64,000 nucleotides of DNA from Sphingopyxis indica (GCF_900188185.1 NZ_FZPA01000001.1:496001-560000); one strand, 5' to 3'; shown: positions 1 through 10,279, numbered from the stretch's first letter. A program made the numbers and translations. Notes: a model not told the origin generated them from the sequence alone.

Positions 1-716
1 TCCGCTACCGTGCCAAGGCCAATCCGGTTCCGTCGAAAACGACGCACAACACCTTCATCGAAATCATCTGGACCGCGATCCCGGTCTTGATCCTCGCGGT
101 GATCGCGGTGCCGTCGATCCGCCTGCTCGCGGCGCAATATGAACCGCCTAAGAAGGACGCGTTGACGATCAAGGTCACCGGTTATCAATGGTATTGGGGC
201 TATGCCTATCCCGACCAGGGCATCGGCGAATATGTCTCGAAAATGCTGACCGAGGAACAGGCGAAGGCGTCGGGCGAGCCCTATCACCTCGCCGTCGACA
301 ATCGCATGGTCGTCCCCGTCGGCCAGCAGGTGAAGCTGATCATCACCGGCGCCGACGTGATCCACAGCTTCGCGGTCCCCGCGCTGTGGACCAAGATGGA
401 CGCGGTTCCGGGGCGCGCCAACGAAACGACCTTCACGGTGAACAAGCCCGGCGTCTATTACGGCCAGTGCTCGGAGCTTTGCGGCGTCGATCACGGCTAT
501 ATGCCGATCGCGGTCGAGGCGCTGCCGATGGACAAGTGGAAGGCATGGGTCCGCTCGAAGGGCGGCAACCCCGATGGCGCCGAGGCTGCGGCTCCCGCTG
601 CGGCGCAACCCGTTCCCGAAGGCCCGATTGCGGCCGTCCGCACCACCGCGCCCGCCGAAACGCCCGATACGGCGGCTGGCGACGCGCCCGCCGCTTCGCC
701 GGCGACGACGAACTGA
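1..716 (+). CDS. ctaC: Cytochrome c oxidase subunit II (5' end outside window)
   Basis: Subunit II of aa3-type oxidase, which takes electrons from cytochrome c through the dinuclear CuA centre on the periplasmic side. The frame is open from base 3, so the start and first membrane helix lie upstream. A second hydrophobic helix (about nt 60-125) is followed by the cupredoxin domain. The CuA signature C-x3-C-x3-H-x2-M is intact at nt 468-503, and the upstream His ligand is in the VIHSFAVP segment. The C-terminal tail is Ala/Pro-rich and low complexity. It is first in a run of oxidase structural and assembly genes, 19 bp before ctaD. Confidence 0.96.
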   Translation, partial: RYRAKANPVPSKTTHNTFIEIIWTAIPVLILAVIAVPSIRLLAAQYEPPKKDALTIKVTGYQWYWGYAYPDQGIGEYVSKMLTEEQAKASGEPYHLAVDNRMVVPVGQQVKLIITGADVIHSFAVPALWTKMDAVPGRANETTFTVNKPGVYYGQCSELCGVDHGYMPIAVEALPMDKWKAWVRSKGGNPDGAEAAAPAAAQPVPEGPIAAVRTTAPAETPDTAAGDAPAASPATTN

Positions 717-735
717 TAAGCCGAGGGCCAGAATA

Positions 736-2400
736 ATGACCGATATCGCAGCGACTGCACCGATCCATGCCGACCACGCGCATGACGATCACGATCACAA
801 GCCGGGCTTTTTCGTCCGCTGGTTCATGTCGACGAACCACAAGGACATCGGCACCCTCTATCTGATCTTCGCGATCATCGCCGGCATCGTCGGCGGCGTG
901 CTTTCGGGCATGATGCGCCTCGAGCTCGCCGAACCCGGCATCCAGTATCTCCAGGGCTGGGCGCAGTTCATGGGCGGCGCGGGCGACGAGGTCGCGGGCA
1001 AGCATTTCTGGAACGTGATGATCACGGCGCACGGCCTGATCATGGTCTTCTTCATGGTCATGCCGGCGATGATCGGCGGTTTCGGCAACTGGTTCGTGCC
1101 GCTGATGATCGGCGCGCCCGACATGGCGTTCCCGCGCATGAACAACGTCAGCTTCTGGCTGACCGCGGTCGCCTTCGTCATGCTCGTCGGCTCGATGTTC
1201 GTGCCCGGCGGCAGCGGCAACGGCGCCGGCACCGGCTGGACCGTCTATGCGCCGCTGTCGACCAGCGGCTCGGCAGGTCCGGCGGTCGACATGGCGATCT
1301 TCTCGCTCCACCTCGCGGGTGCGGCGTCGATCCTTGGCGCGATCAACTTCATCACCACCATCTTCAACATGCGCGCGCCGGGCATGACCCTGCACAAGAT
1401 GCCGCTGTTCGTCTGGTCGGTGCTCGTCACCGCCTTCCTGCTGCTGCTCGCGCTGCCGGTGCTCGCCGCGGCGATCACGATGCTGATCACCGACCGCAAC
1501 TTCGGCACCACCTTCTATGATGCGACGGGCGGCGGCGATCCGGTGCTCTACCAGCACCTCTTCTGGTTCTTCGGCCATCCCGAAGTCTATATCATGATCC
1601 TGCCCGGTTTCGGCATCGTCAGCCAGATCATCTCGACCTTCAGCCGCAAGCCGGTGTTCGGCTATCTCGGCATGGCCTATGCCATGGTCGCGATCGGCGT
1701 CGTCGGCTTCATCGTGTGGGCGCACCACATGTTCACCGTCGGCATGAGCGTGAACCTCAAAATGTATTTCACCGCCGCGACGATGGTCATCGCGGTCCCG
1801 ACAGGGATCAAGATCTTCAGCTGGATCGCGACGATGTGGGGCGGCTCGATCAGCTTCAAGACGCCGATGGTCTGGGCGATCGGCTTCATCTTCATGTTCA
1901 CCGTCGGCGGCGTCACCGGCGTCGTGCTCGCCAACGGCGGCGTCGATACCGCGCTTCACGACACCTATTATGTCGTGGCGCACTTCCACTATGTGCTCTC
2001 GCTCGGCGCGGTCTTCTCGCTGTTCGCGGGCTTCTATTACTGGTTCCCGAAGATGTCGGGCCGGATGTACAGCGAGGTCCTGGGCCAGCTGCACTTCTGG
2101 ATCTTCTTCATCGGCGTGAACGTCCTGTTCTTCCCCCAGCACTTCCTGGGCCAGCAGGGCATGCCGCGCCGCTATCCCGACTATGCGGAAGCCTATGCCT
2201 ATTGGCACCTGATCTCGTCCTATGGTTATGCGATCATGGCGGTCGGGATGGTCTTCTTCTTCGTGAACGTGATCTATTCGCTGGTCGCGGGCAAGAAGGC
2301 GGTCGACAATCCGTGGGGCGAAGGCGCGACGACGCTCGAATGGACGCTGTCGAGCCCGCCGCCGTTCCACCAGTTCAACGAACTGCCGCGGATCGCGTGA
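736..2400 (+). CDS. ctaD: Cytochrome c oxidase subunit I
   Basis: Catalytic haem-copper subunit (554 aa) that reduces O2 and pumps protons. It starts at an ATG preceded by GAGGG at 723-727. The frame is open further upstream, but that stretch overlaps ctaC and is not typical of the family. CuB ligands H281, H330 and H331 are present, with the H281/Y285 pair of the GHPEVY motif and E283 of the proton path. Haem ligands H416 and H418 lie in VAHFHYVLS. The DMAFPRMN segment of the D-channel is also there. A His/Asp-rich N-terminal tail ([11 protein letters not shown]) precedes helix 1. Confidence 0.97.
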   Translation: MTDIAATAPIHADHAHDDHDHKPGFFVRWFMSTNHKDIGTLYLIFAIIAGIVGGVLSGMMRLELAEPGIQYLQGWAQFMGGAGDEVAGKHFWNVMITAHGLIMVFFMVMPAMIGGFGNWFVPLMIGAPDMAFPRMNNVSFWLTAVAFVMLVGSMFVPGGSGNGAGTGWTVYAPLSTSGSAGPAVDMAIFSLHLAGAASILGAINFITTIFNMRAPGMTLHKMPLFVWSVLVTAFLLLLALPVLAAAITMLITDRNFGTTFYDATGGGDPVLYQHLFWFFGHPEVYIMILPGFGIVSQIISTFSRKPVFGYLGMAYAMVAIGVVGFIVWAHHMFTVGMSVNLKMYFTAATMVIAVPTGIKIFSWIATMWGGSISFKTPMVWAIGFIFMFTVGGVTGVVLANGGVDTALHDTYYVVAHFHYVLSLGAVFSLFAGFYYWFPKMSGRMYSEVLGQLHFWIFFIGVNVLFFPQHFLGQQGMPRRYPDYAEAYAYWHLISSYGYAIMAVGMVFFFVNVIYSLVAGKKAVDNPWGEGATTLEWTLSSPPPFHQFNELPRIA

Positions 2401-2492
2401 TGATTTTCGCCTGTCAGGCCGTGCCCTCTGCCGACAAGTGGCAAGGGGGCACTGCCTCTCAAGCGGGTCAAGCATGGCAAACTCACCAAATT

Positions 2493-2569
2493 CGTCATTG
2501 CGAGCGAAGCGAAGCAATCCAGAGTGTGCGTAAACCGCTCTGGATCGCTTCGCTTCGCTCGCAATGACG
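2493..2569. repeat. REP-like palindrome, family A copy 1
   Basis: An imperfect inverted repeat of about 77 bp whose ends read CGTCATTGCGAGCG and its reverse complement, with an inner AAGCAATCCAGAG / CTCTGGAT pair. It lies between ctaD and ctaB. The same element recurs at 23091, 50412, 51184 and 59762. It could fold into a long RNA hairpin that attenuates or stabilises the ctaD transcript. That role is inference. Confidence 0.85.
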
Positions 2570-2594
2570 CTCCAAAGGCTATAAGATCACCATC

Positions 2595-3506
2595 ATGGCG
2601 CAGAGCCTGACACATGGCGCAATGACGCTTCCGGCCGACTGGCGCGACCTGTTCGCGCTCACCAAGCCGCGCGTAATGTCGCTCGTCGTCTTCACGGCGC
2701 TGTGCGGGCTGCTCGCGGCGCCGGGGCCTATGCATCCGGTGCTTGCCTTTTCCTCGATCCTCGCGATTGCCTTGGGTGCTGGGGCATCGGGCGCGCTCAA
2801 CCAATGGTATGAGGCGGGTCTCGACGCAAAGATGAAGCGGACCGCGAACCGGCCGCTTCCCGCGGGCCGTCTCGACCCGCAGACCGCGCTCCATTTCGGG
2901 GTCGGGCTCGCTGCCTTTTCGGTCTTTCTGATGCTGTTCGCTGCCAATTGGCAGGCGGCGGCGCTGCTCGCCGTCTCGATCCTCTTCTACGTCCTCGTCT
3001 ATACGATGTGGCTCAAACCGCGCACCCCGCAGAACATCGTGATCGGCGGCGCGGCGGGGGCGTTTCCGCCGCTGATCGGTTGGGTCGCCGCGACGGGCAC
3101 GATCGCGCCGCTGCCGGTGCTGCTCTTCCTGTTGATCTTCTTGTGGACGCCGCCGCATTTCTGGGCGCTCGCGCTGTTCGTGCGCTCGGACTATGCCGCT
3201 GCGGGGATTCCGATGATGCCGGTCGTCGCGGGCGAGCGCGCGACGCGGCGCCAGATCCTCTTCTACGCAATCATCATGGCGGCCGCCGCGATCGCGCCCT
3301 GGGTGCTTGGGCTTGCCGGCGCGCTCTATGGCTGGACCGCAATTTTGCTGTCCGCGGCTTTCGTGCTGCTGTCGGTGCCGGTGGGGCTGCGCACGGCGGG
3401 CGAGGGCGACCGGATGCAGCCCGAAAAGCGGCTCTTTGCCTTTTCGATCGCCTATCTCTTCATCCTGTTCGGCGCCGTGGTGGCCGACCATCTGTGGCCG
3501 CTATGA
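2595..3506 (+). CDS. ctaB: Protohaem IX farnesyltransferase (haem O synthase)
   Basis: Inner-membrane UbiA-family prenyltransferase (303 aa) that adds farnesyl to haem b to give haem O, the precursor of haem A for oxidase. The allylic-diphosphate binding region is visible as [15 protein letters not shown] with the following NRPLPAG, and about eight to nine hydrophobic helices follow. The N-terminal [11 protein letters not shown] is typical of the family. It is part of the oxidase operon and overlaps the next small gene by ATGA. Confidence 0.95.
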   Translation: MAQSLTHGAMTLPADWRDLFALTKPRVMSLVVFTALCGLLAAPGPMHPVLAFSSILAIALGAGASGALNQWYEAGLDAKMKRTANRPLPAGRLDPQTALHFGVGLAAFSVFLMLFAANWQAAALLAVSILFYVLVYTMWLKPRTPQNIVIGGAAGAFPPLIGWVAATGTIAPLPVLLFLLIFLWTPPHFWALALFVRSDYAAAGIPMMPVVAGERATRRQILFYAIIMAAAAIAPWVLGLAGALYGWTAILLSAAFVLLSVPVGLRTAGEGDRMQPEKRLFAFSIAYLFILFGAVVADHLWPL

Positions 3507-3652
3507 CCGACGAACCGACGCCCGAACCCTTCGACGAAGCCGAATATCGCCGGCGCCAGCGGAGCCGCGCTAATTTGATGGGCTGGCTTCTCGCCGGTCT
3601 GGCTTTCCTCTTCTTCTTCATTACGGTGGCGCGCATGGTGGTGCCAAAATGA
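3503..3652 (+). CDS. Small CoxF-like oxidase-associated membrane peptide
   Basis: A 49-residue protein: a charged, Arg-rich N-terminal half followed by a single hydrophobic helix ([19 protein letters not shown]) and a short tail. It overlaps ctaB and ctaG by ATGA on both sides, so the three genes are translationally coupled. The size and place between ctaB and ctaG match the CoxF-type small proteins of alphaproteobacterial oxidase operons. Assignment rests on position and topology, not on a catalytic motif. Confidence 0.8.
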   Translation: MTDEPTPEPFDEAEYRRRQRSRANLMGWLLAGLAFLFFFITVARMVVPK

Positions 3653-4215
3653 CCAGCGACGCGATCCGCAGGAAGAACAAGCGCCTTGCGCTCGTCGCCG
3701 CTACGATCGCGGTGGCGATGGTCGGCCTGGGTTTCGCGGCGGTTCCGCTCTACAATCTCTTTTGCCGCGTCACCGGCTATGGCGGGACGACGCAGCGCTA
3801 TGATCCGGTCGCTGCCGCCGAAGAGCCGAAGGTCCTCAGCGATACGGTGTCGGTGCGCTTCGACGCCAATGTGTCGCCGAAGCTGCCGTGGAAATTCTAT
3901 CCCGAACATCCGCGCGACACGGTGACGATCGGCGCGCGCGACATGACGATCTTTATCGCCAGGAATGAATCGTCGCGGCCGATCACGGGCACCGCGACCT
4001 TCAACGTCACTCCCGACCAGGCTGGGAAATATTTCACGAAGATCCAGTGCTTCTGCTTCACCCAGCAGACGCTGCAACCGGGCGAGCAGGTGCGGATGCC
4101 GGTGCTTTTCTTCGTCGACCCCAAGATCAAGGAGGATGTCGACGCGCGCGACATTCAGGAAATCACGCTTAGCTATACCTTCTACCCTGTGGACGACGGG
4201 AAAAAGGCGAGCTAA
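3649..4215 (+). CDS. ctaG: Cytochrome c oxidase assembly protein CtaG/Cox11
   Basis: Copper chaperone (188 aa) that delivers copper to the CuB site of subunit I. One N-terminal membrane anchor (LALVAATIAVAMVGLGFAAVPLYNLFC) leads into a periplasmic domain. The copper-binding CFCF motif is present in QCFCFTQQTLQPGE, and the family signature FCRVTGYGGTT follows the helix. It overlaps the upstream small gene by 4 bp. A 77-bp gap to ctaE shows no obvious element. Confidence 0.96.
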   Translation: MTSDAIRRKNKRLALVAATIAVAMVGLGFAAVPLYNLFCRVTGYGGTTQRYDPVAAAEEPKVLSDTVSVRFDANVSPKLPWKFYPEHPRDTVTIGARDMTIFIARNESSRPITGTATFNVTPDQAGKYFTKIQCFCFTQQTLQPGEQVRMPVLFFVDPKIKEDVDARDIQEITLSYTFYPVDDGKKAS

Positions 4216-4292
4216 GGCCGCGAGCAACAGAGTCTAACAGGCCGGCTGGCGATGGGGAATCGCCGAGCTGGGGCAAATACGGGAACTGCGAA

Positions 4293-5168
4293 ATGGCCGG
4301 TGCCAAACATCATGACTATCACCTGGTAAACCCCAGCGTCTGGCCGCTCATCGGCTCGGTCGCGGCGCTCGTCATGTTCTTCGGGCTGGTGATGGCGATG
4401 CACGCCGACCATTTCGGCGGCGTCGGCAAATGGGTGCTCGGCCTCGGCTTCGCGGGCGTGATCCTGACCTTCTTCCAATGGTGGGGCGATGTGATCAAGG
4501 AAGCGCATGCCGGCGATCATACGCCGGTGGTGCAGCTCCATATGCGCTATGGCATGATCCTGTTCATCGCATCCGAAGTGATGTTCTTCGTCGGCTGGTT
4601 CTGGGCGTGGTTCGATTTCTCGCTCTTTCCGGTGCCGGTCGAGATCGTCGACGGCGCGGTGACCTCGCTCTTCGGACAGGACGGCGCGGCCGCGATCACC
4701 CAGTGGCCGCCGGCCGGCATCCACGTCATCGACGCTTTCTCGCTGCCGCTGCTCAACACGCTGATCCTGCTCTGCTCGGGCACGACGATCACCTGGGCGC
4801 ACCACGCGCTGATCCACGGCGATCGCGAGGGGCTGAAGAAGGGCCTGTGGGCGACGATCATCCTCGGCGCGGTCTTCTCGGCGATCCAGGCCTATGAATA
4901 TGCGCACGCGCCCTTCCCGTTCGGCACGATCAACTATACCTCGGCCTTCTTCATGGCGACGGGCTTTCACGGCTTCCACGTCCTCGTCGGCACGATCTTC
5001 CTGATCGTCTGCCTCGTCCGCGCCTATAAGGGCCACTTCACGCCGCAGCAGCATTTCGGGTTCGAAGCCGCGGCCTGGTATTGGCATTTCGTCGACGTCG
5101 TGTGGCTGTTCCTCTTCATCATCGTCTATGTCTGGGGCGGCTGGGGCGCGCCGGTCGCCGCGCACTGA
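4293..5168 (+). CDS. ctaE: Cytochrome c oxidase subunit III
   Basis: Third core subunit (291 aa) with seven predicted membrane helices. It stabilises subunit I and helps proton uptake. Recognisable blocks are HDYHLVNPSVWP at the N-terminus, the conserved SEVMFFVGWFWAWF segment, and the C-terminal HFVDVVWLFLFIIVYVWG. Length is normal for alphaproteobacteria. It closes the structural part of the operon. Confidence 0.96.
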   Translation: MAGAKHHDYHLVNPSVWPLIGSVAALVMFFGLVMAMHADHFGGVGKWVLGLGFAGVILTFFQWWGDVIKEAHAGDHTPVVQLHMRYGMILFIASEVMFFVGWFWAWFDFSLFPVPVEIVDGAVTSLFGQDGAAAITQWPPAGIHVIDAFSLPLLNTLILLCSGTTITWAHHALIHGDREGLKKGLWATIILGAVFSAIQAYEYAHAPFPFGTINYTSAFFMATGFHGFHVLVGTIFLIVCLVRAYKGHFTPQQHFGFEAAAWYWHFVDVVWLFLFIIVYVWGGWGAPVAAH

Positions 5169-5169
5169 T

Positions 5170-5568
5170 TTGACGCACGATAACGACATTAAGAAGGGGC
5201 AGCCGCCGGTCGGGCGCGCTGCCCTTTTCGGTCTGTGCCCGCAGTGCGGCGCGCAGACGCTGTTTGCAGGGCTGGCGAAGTTTGCGCCGCGCTGCCGGGT
5301 GTGCGGACTCGATTTCGAAAGCTATAATGTCGGCGACGGACCCGCGGCCTTCCTGACGATGATCATCGGCGCGCTGATCGTCGTCGCCGCGATTCTCGTC
5401 GATTTCGCCTTCGAGCCGCCCTTCTGGGTGCATGTCATCCTGTGGGTGCCGATTACCGCCGCCGCGGTTGTCTATGGCCTGCGCATCGCCAAGGCCGCGC
5501 TGCTCGCGAGCGAGCATCAGCGGCAGGCGGCCGAAGGACGGCGCGCCGACGACGAGCCCCATGACTGA
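5170..5568 (+). CDS. DUF983 family membrane protein
   Basis: A protein of 132 aa, with a zinc-finger-like pair (LCPQCGAQ and RCRVCGLDF) followed by two hydrophobic helices. This is the layout of DUF983 proteins, which often sit beside cox genes in alphaproteobacteria; their biochemical role is not established. I chose the TTG at 5170, just after the ctaE stop, because the family begins close to the KGQPPVGRAALFGLCP block. An ATG at 5128 inside ctaE is in frame and would add 14 residues. Neither has a clear Shine-Dalgarno site. Confidence 0.82.
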   Translation: MTHDNDIKKGQPPVGRAALFGLCPQCGAQTLFAGLAKFAPRCRVCGLDFESYNVGDGPAAFLTMIIGALIVVAAILVDFAFEPPFWVHVILWVPITAAAVVYGLRIAKAALLASEHQRQAAEGRRADDEPHD

Positions 5569-6202
5569 GCCTGCCCTTCCGCCGCGCCGCTGGCCGCTGG
5601 TGCCGACGCTGCTCGTCGCGCTGGCGGTGCTGATCATGGTCGCGCTCGGCGTCTGGCAGCTTCAGCGCAAGGGCGAGAAGGAAGCGCTGATCGCGCTCTA
5701 CGAACGCAATCGCGCGATGTCGGCGACGGTCGCCTATCCCGCTCTTGCTCCGGTCCCCGACGCGATGCTGTTTCGCAAGAGCAGCGTGACCTGCCTCGAG
5801 CCGGTGCGCTGGCTCCCGCGCAGCGGTGCCGCGCGGGAAGGGGGGAGCGGCATCCGCATGATCGCCGACTGCCGGACCGGCGCCGAAGGGCCGGGCGCGC
5901 TCGTCGACATGGGCATCGCCGACGACTTTGCGCCGCCGGCGTGGAAGGGCGGGACGGTGCAGGGAACGATCGTCCCCGGTCCCGAGCAGCCGAGCCTGAT
6001 CGAGCGGCTGACGGGGCGCGCGGTGCCGGCGCGGCCGATGCTCGTCGCCGACACGCCCGCGCCGGGCCTGCGCGCGAGCGCGGTGCCGAGCGGTGCCGAC
6101 GTGCCGAACAATCATCTCGCCTATGCCGTGCAATGGTTCCTGTTCGCGGGGATCGCGGTGGTGATCTACATATTGGCGCTACGCCGCCGCTTGCAGCGCT
6201 GA
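5561..6202 (+). CDS. SURF1 family oxidase assembly protein
   Basis: SURF1/Shy1-type protein (213 aa), which helps insert haem a into subunit I. It shows the family topology: one N-terminal helix (LVPTLLVALAVLIMVALGVWQ, then QLQRKGEKEALI), a periplasmic domain and a C-terminal helix (NNHLAYAVQWFLFAGIAVVIYI). GVWQLQRK and NNHLAYAVQWF are the characteristic segments. It is slightly short for the family. It starts 8 bp inside DUF983. Confidence 0.92.
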   Translation: MTEPALPPRRWPLVPTLLVALAVLIMVALGVWQLQRKGEKEALIALYERNRAMSATVAYPALAPVPDAMLFRKSSVTCLEPVRWLPRSGAAREGGSGIRMIADCRTGAEGPGALVDMGIADDFAPPAWKGGTVQGTIVPGPEQPSLIERLTGRAVPARPMLVADTPAPGLRASAVPSGADVPNNHLAYAVQWFLFAGIAVVIYILALRRRLQR

Positions 6203-6228
6203 CGCCGCGCCGCTAGGCGCATTGCGTC

Positions 6229-7626
6229 ATGGACTATATCAGCACGCGCGGCTCTGCGCCGACCCTCGATTTTCGTGCCGCCACCCTCGCCGGACTGGCG
6301 AGCGACGGCGGGCTCTATGTCCCGGCCGCTTGGCCGCGGCTCGGCACCGACGACATCCGGGCGCTCGCCGGGCTCGATTATGTCGAAACCGCGGTGCGGA
6401 TCATGGCGCCTTTCGTCGCCGGCGTATTGTCCGAGGACGAACTGCGTGCGCTGTGCAGGGCCGCCTATGGCCGCTTCAGCCACGATGCGGTGACGCCGCT
6501 TGTCCAGCTCGATCATCGTCACTGGCTGCTCGAGCTGTTCCACGGTCCGACGCTGGCGTTCAAGGATGTCGCGCTGCAACTGCTCGGCCAGCTGTTCGAA
6601 ACCTTCCTCGCCGGCGGCGACCGCGATATCACGATCGTCGGCGCGACCTCCGGCGACACCGGGTCGGCGGCGATCGAGGCGGTCGCGGGGCGCGAGCATA
6701 TCCGCATCTTCATGCTGCATCCCGAAGGCCGCGTCAGCGACGTCCAGCGGCGCCAGATGACGACGGTGCTCGCGCCGAACGTCCATAATATCGCGATCGA
6801 CGGCAGCTTCGACGATGCACAGGCGATGGTGAAGCGCCTGTTCGGCGACGAGGAGGCGCGGAACCGGGTCACGCTGTCGGCGGTGAACAGCATCAACTGG
6901 GCGCGGCTGATGGCGCAGATCGTCTATTATTTCTATGCCGGCGTCCGCCTCGGCGCGCCCGACCGCGAAATCGCCTTCAGCGTGCCGACGGGCAATTTCG
7001 GCGACGTCTTTGCAGGCTATGTCGCGGCGCAGATGGGGCTGCCCGTGGCAAAGCTCGTCGTCGCGACCAACGTCAACGACATCCTCCACCGCGCGCTGAC
7101 CCGCGGCGATTATAGCGCGGGCCATGTGACGCCGACCGCGACGCCGAGCATGGACATTCAGGTCAGCAGCAATTTCGAGCGGCTGCTCTTTGACCTGTCG
7201 GGGCGCGACGGCGGCGCGATCAGGCGGATGATGGCCGAGTTCGACGCCAGCCGCGCCATGTCGATCCCCGAGGACATGCTCGCGGGCGCCCGGCGCCTGT
7301 TTTCGAGCGCGCGGATCGACGGCGACGAAATGGCGCTCGCGCTGCGCTGGGCGCAGGAGCGCGGGGGCCAGCTCATCGACCCGCACAGCGCGGTCGGGCT
7401 CGCCGCTGCGCGCGCGCTCGAGATCGACGCCGACGTGCCCGTCGTCACGCTCGCGACCGCGCATCCGGCGAAATTCCCCGATGCGGTCGAGCGCGCGAGC
7501 GGCGTGCGTCCGCCGCTGCCCGCGCGGCTCGGCAATCTTTTCGACCGCGAAGAGCGCTATGAAAAGCTGCCCGGCGACTATGATGCGGTGAAGGCCTATA
7601 TCCTCGCCGAAGCGGCCCGTGGCTGA
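6229..7626 (+). CDS. thrC: Threonine synthase
   Basis: PLP-dependent enzyme (465 aa) converting O-phosphohomoserine to threonine. It begins with the typical MDYISTRG block. The PLP lysine lies in GPTLAFKDVALQLLG, and the phosphate-binding loop GATSGDTGSAA follows. It is 26 bp after the SURF1 gene and overlaps the following methyltransferase gene by 8 bp, so it may be read through from the cox operon. Confidence 0.96.
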   Translation: MDYISTRGSAPTLDFRAATLAGLASDGGLYVPAAWPRLGTDDIRALAGLDYVETAVRIMAPFVAGVLSEDELRALCRAAYGRFSHDAVTPLVQLDHRHWLLELFHGPTLAFKDVALQLLGQLFETFLAGGDRDITIVGATSGDTGSAAIEAVAGREHIRIFMLHPEGRVSDVQRRQMTTVLAPNVHNIAIDGSFDDAQAMVKRLFGDEEARNRVTLSAVNSINWARLMAQIVYYFYAGVRLGAPDREIAFSVPTGNFGDVFAGYVAAQMGLPVAKLVVATNVNDILHRALTRGDYSAGHVTPTATPSMDIQVSSNFERLLFDLSGRDGGAIRRMMAEFDASRAMSIPEDMLAGARRLFSSARIDGDEMALALRWAQERGGQLIDPHSAVGLAAARALEIDADVPVVTLATAHPAKFPDAVERASGVRPPLPARLGNLFDREERYEKLPGDYDAVKAYILAEAARG

Positions 7627-8509
7627 TCTGCCGCCCCTAAGGACGCTCGTCGGTGAGGGGTGGGACGATTACGGGCTGATCGACAGCGGCGGCGGGCGCA
7701 AGCTCGAACGCTATGGCGCCTATCGCTTCATCCGGCCCGAACCGCAGGCGATGTGGGAGCCCGCGCTCTCCGCGAGCGAATGGGAGGCGGCCGACGGCGA
7801 GTTCGTTCCCGCGTCGGACGAGGATGGCGGCGGGCGCTGGTATTTCCATAAGCCCGTGCCCGCCGAAGGCTGGCCGCTCGGCTGGCGCGAGACGCGCTTT
7901 ACGGCAAGTTGCACGCCGTTCCGGCATTTGGGCTTTTTTCCCGATATGGCGCCGGTATGGGACTGGCTGCGCGAAAGGGTTGCGGACACGCCCGATCCCG
8001 CCTTTCTGAACCTGTTCGGCTATACCGGCGTTGGAAGCCAGGCGCTCGCGGCGGCGGGCGCTGCGGTCACGCATGTCGATGCGTCGAAGAAGTCGGTGGC
8101 GCAGGCGCGCGAGAATGCCGAGCTTGCAGGGCTCGCCGACAGGCCGGTCCGCTGGATCGTCGACGACGCCGGCAAGTTCACCGCACGCGAGGTGCGGCGC
8201 GGACGGCGTTACGACGCGATCCTGCTCGACCCGCCGAAATTCGGACGCGGGCCGAATAATGAACGCTGGCAGATCGAGGAGGGGCTCGCGCCGCTGCTCG
8301 CCGATTGCGGGCAATTGCTCGACGCCGACAGCCGCGCGCTGTTCCTGACCGTCTATGCGGTGCGCATGTCGGCGCTGGCGATCGGCGAATTGCTGTCGCA
8401 GACGCTGGCGCATCTGCCCGGCACGGTCGAATGCGGCGAGCTCGCGGTGCGCGAAGAGGCGCGCGGATTGCTGCTCCCCACCGCCATCTTCGCGCGCTGG
8501 AGCTGTTAG
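7619..8509 (+). CDS. Class I SAM-dependent methyltransferase (RlmI/RlmK-like)
   Basis: A 296-aa protein starting with GTG inside the 3' end of thrC. The SAM-binding Rossmann fold is visible (NLFGYTGVGSQALAAAGA, then THVDASKKSVAQARENA), with the catalytic-type DPPKFGRG motif. This matches 23S rRNA cytosine methyltransferase-like proteins, often placed after thrC in sphingomonads. The target base cannot be told from sequence. Its last 4 bp overlap the convergent sulfatase gene. Confidence 0.88.
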   Translation: MADLPPLRTLVGEGWDDYGLIDSGGGRKLERYGAYRFIRPEPQAMWEPALSASEWEAADGEFVPASDEDGGGRWYFHKPVPAEGWPLGWRETRFTASCTPFRHLGFFPDMAPVWDWLRERVADTPDPAFLNLFGYTGVGSQALAAAGAAVTHVDASKKSVAQARENAELAGLADRPVRWIVDDAGKFTAREVRRGRRYDAILLDPPKFGRGPNNERWQIEEGLAPLLADCGQLLDADSRALFLTVYAVRMSALAIGELLSQTLAHLPGTVECGELAVREEARGLLLPTAIFARWSC

Positions 8510-10206
8510 GCCGGCTGGTTATACATCTCGGTCGGCCCCGGATATTCGCGGCCGTCGTCGATCCCGATCTCGCGCGCGATCAGCGCGTTCGTCTGCTCGT
8601 TGAGCTTCATCACCGTCGCCTTGTGCTTCGGATCGAGCGCGAGATTGACGATTTCGCCGGGGTCGGCGTGGGTGTCGTAGAGTTCCAGGTCGTTCATCGC
8701 GATCAGCGTCTGCCAGTCGGTCGGCGTATGGTGGTGCGCCGGCGCAAAATAGCGCGCAAACTTGTAACGCCCGTCGTGGATACCACGGTGAAGGCGCCGC
8801 TTGCTGAGGTCGAAACGCTTCGAATAATCGGGTTCGCCCGAAGCGAGGGTCGCTGAACGATCCTTCGTCGGTTCCCAATAATGGACGACGGCATAGTCGA
8901 AGAGATGCCCCCGACGGTCGCGCTCGGTCTTTGCGGTCGGCGAGGACAACAGGCCCGACACGTCGATGCCGGGAAGGCCGGGGAAGCGGCTCGCCTGTTC
9001 GTCCGCCGACAGGCCCGCGAGGCTCATCAGCGTCGGAGCGATGTCGATCGCGCCCATCAGCCCCTTGGTCGTGCGCCCGCCCGCGAAATCGGGGTGGGCG
9101 ACGATCATCGGAATGTTGGTTTCCTCGCGATACATCGTCGCGCCCTTCTGACGCATCCCGTGCGCGCCGGCGCGCTCGCCATGGTCGCTGGTATAGATGA
9201 TGATCGTATTGTCGATCTGGCCGCTCTCCTTGAGCGCCCAGAGCAATTGCCCGAGCCGCCGGTCGACGTCGCGCAGGCAATTGTAATAATAGTTGATGAA
9301 GCGGTGCCAGCTTTCCTCGTCGTCGTGGCGCATGATGCCGTAGAAGAGATCGTTGAGTCGCACGATCGCGCGATGCGCCTCGGGCTTGGTCGAAAGGTCG
9401 TCCTTGTAGAAGCTCGCCGGCAGGTCGAACTTGTTGTCGACCTCGTAGAGCGGATCGCCGGGCTCGCGGCGGAGCGGTCCCAATATGTTCGGATCGGGAC
9501 GGCTTTCGGCCTGCTTGCCCGTCGCGTCATAGAACATGATGTCGTGCGGATTGACGAGGCCGACGACCTGGAACCACGGCTTGCCGCCCGCCTTGTCGCG
9601 CCGCGCATAGTCGAAGATCGCGCGCGCCGCGTCGCCCGCGACGAACATGTCGGCCTTGTAGCCGTCCCACGTCAGCCCGACTTCCTCGCCGTCGAAGCCG
9701 TAATCGTGGAAGCCGTATTTCTCCATCGCATTTTCGGTGGTCGGATAGATGCCGCCGGGAATGCGCGTCCAGTTGCGTTCGAAATTGATGCGGCTCAAAT
9801 GCCACTTGCCCTTGTAGCTCGTATAATAGCCCGCGGCCTGCATCATGTGGCCGAGCGTCGGCATATCCTCGGCGGCGACGGGGTAGGGGGCATTGTCGCT
9901 GTTGAGGAACAGCCCCGTCTGCTGGGTGTGATGCCCCTGAAAGATCGTCGAGCGCGACGGCGTGCAGGGGGTGGTATGGACGTGGTAATTTTCGACCAGC
10001 AGCCCGCGTTCGAGCAGTTCGCGATGCGCCGGCAGCTTTTCGAGCAGGCCGGCGGGATAGCTCGCCATGCTCTGTTCCTGATCGGTGACGATCATCAGCA
10101 CATTATAGGGCTTGCCGTTCTTCGCGAGCGCCGGCCCCCCGATCCCCGCGGCGGCGAGCGCCCCCATGCCCCCGACGAATGTCCGGCGATCGACGTCCCA
10201 ACCCAT
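8506..10206 (-). CDS. Tat-exported sulfatase (type I, formylglycine)
   Basis: Alkaline-phosphatase-superfamily sulfatase of 566 aa. The N-terminus DRRTFVGGMGALAAAGIGG is a twin-arginine signal, so the folded enzyme is probably exported. The formylglycine motif C81-T-P-S-R85 is intact, as are the metal-site Asp in IVTDQEQ and the later YTSDHGERAGAHG block. It would hydrolyse a sulfate ester of unknown type. It lies 73 bp downstream of a TonB receptor on the same strand, suggesting one transcription unit. The stop overlaps the end of the converging methyltransferase by 4 bp. A phosphatase-like activity cannot be excluded. Confidence 0.92.
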   Translation of the reverse strand: MGWDVDRRTFVGGMGALAAAGIGGPALAKNGKPYNVLMIVTDQEQSMASYPAGLLEKLPAHRELLERGLLVENYHVHTTPCTPSRSTIFQGHHTQQTGLFLNSDNAPYPVAAEDMPTLGHMMQAAGYYTSYKGKWHLSRINFERNWTRIPGGIYPTTENAMEKYGFHDYGFDGEEVGLTWDGYKADMFVAGDAARAIFDYARRDKAGGKPWFQVVGLVNPHDIMFYDATGKQAESRPDPNILGPLRREPGDPLYEVDNKFDLPASFYKDDLSTKPEAHRAIVRLNDLFYGIMRHDDEESWHRFINYYYNCLRDVDRRLGQLLWALKESGQIDNTIIIYTSDHGERAGAHGMRQKGATMYREETNIPMIVAHPDFAGGRTTKGLMGAIDIAPTLMSLAGLSADEQASRFPGLPGIDVSGLLSSPTAKTERDRRGHLFDYAVVHYWEPTKDRSATLASGEPDYSKRFDLSKRRLHRGIHDGRYKFARYFAPAHHHTPTDWQTLIAMNDLELYDTHADPGEIVNLALDPKHKATVMKLNEQTNALIAREIGIDDGREYPGPTEMYNQPA

Positions 10207-10279
10207 TTCACTCTCCCGGTTGACGGCTGTTTCAATGGAAAGCCCGCGGCGCAGCGTAGCGCGCCGCGGGCGGATCGCG

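Noticed and set aside
433-2517. Long open frame of 694 codons antisense to ctaC/ctaD, and similar long frames opposite the sulfatase (8881-10290) and the kinase/hydrolase genes (18610-20775)
   Set aside because: They are rich in Arg, His, Asp and Glu with no domain pattern and lie exactly opposite well-recognised genes. High-GC codon bias creates such antisense frames.
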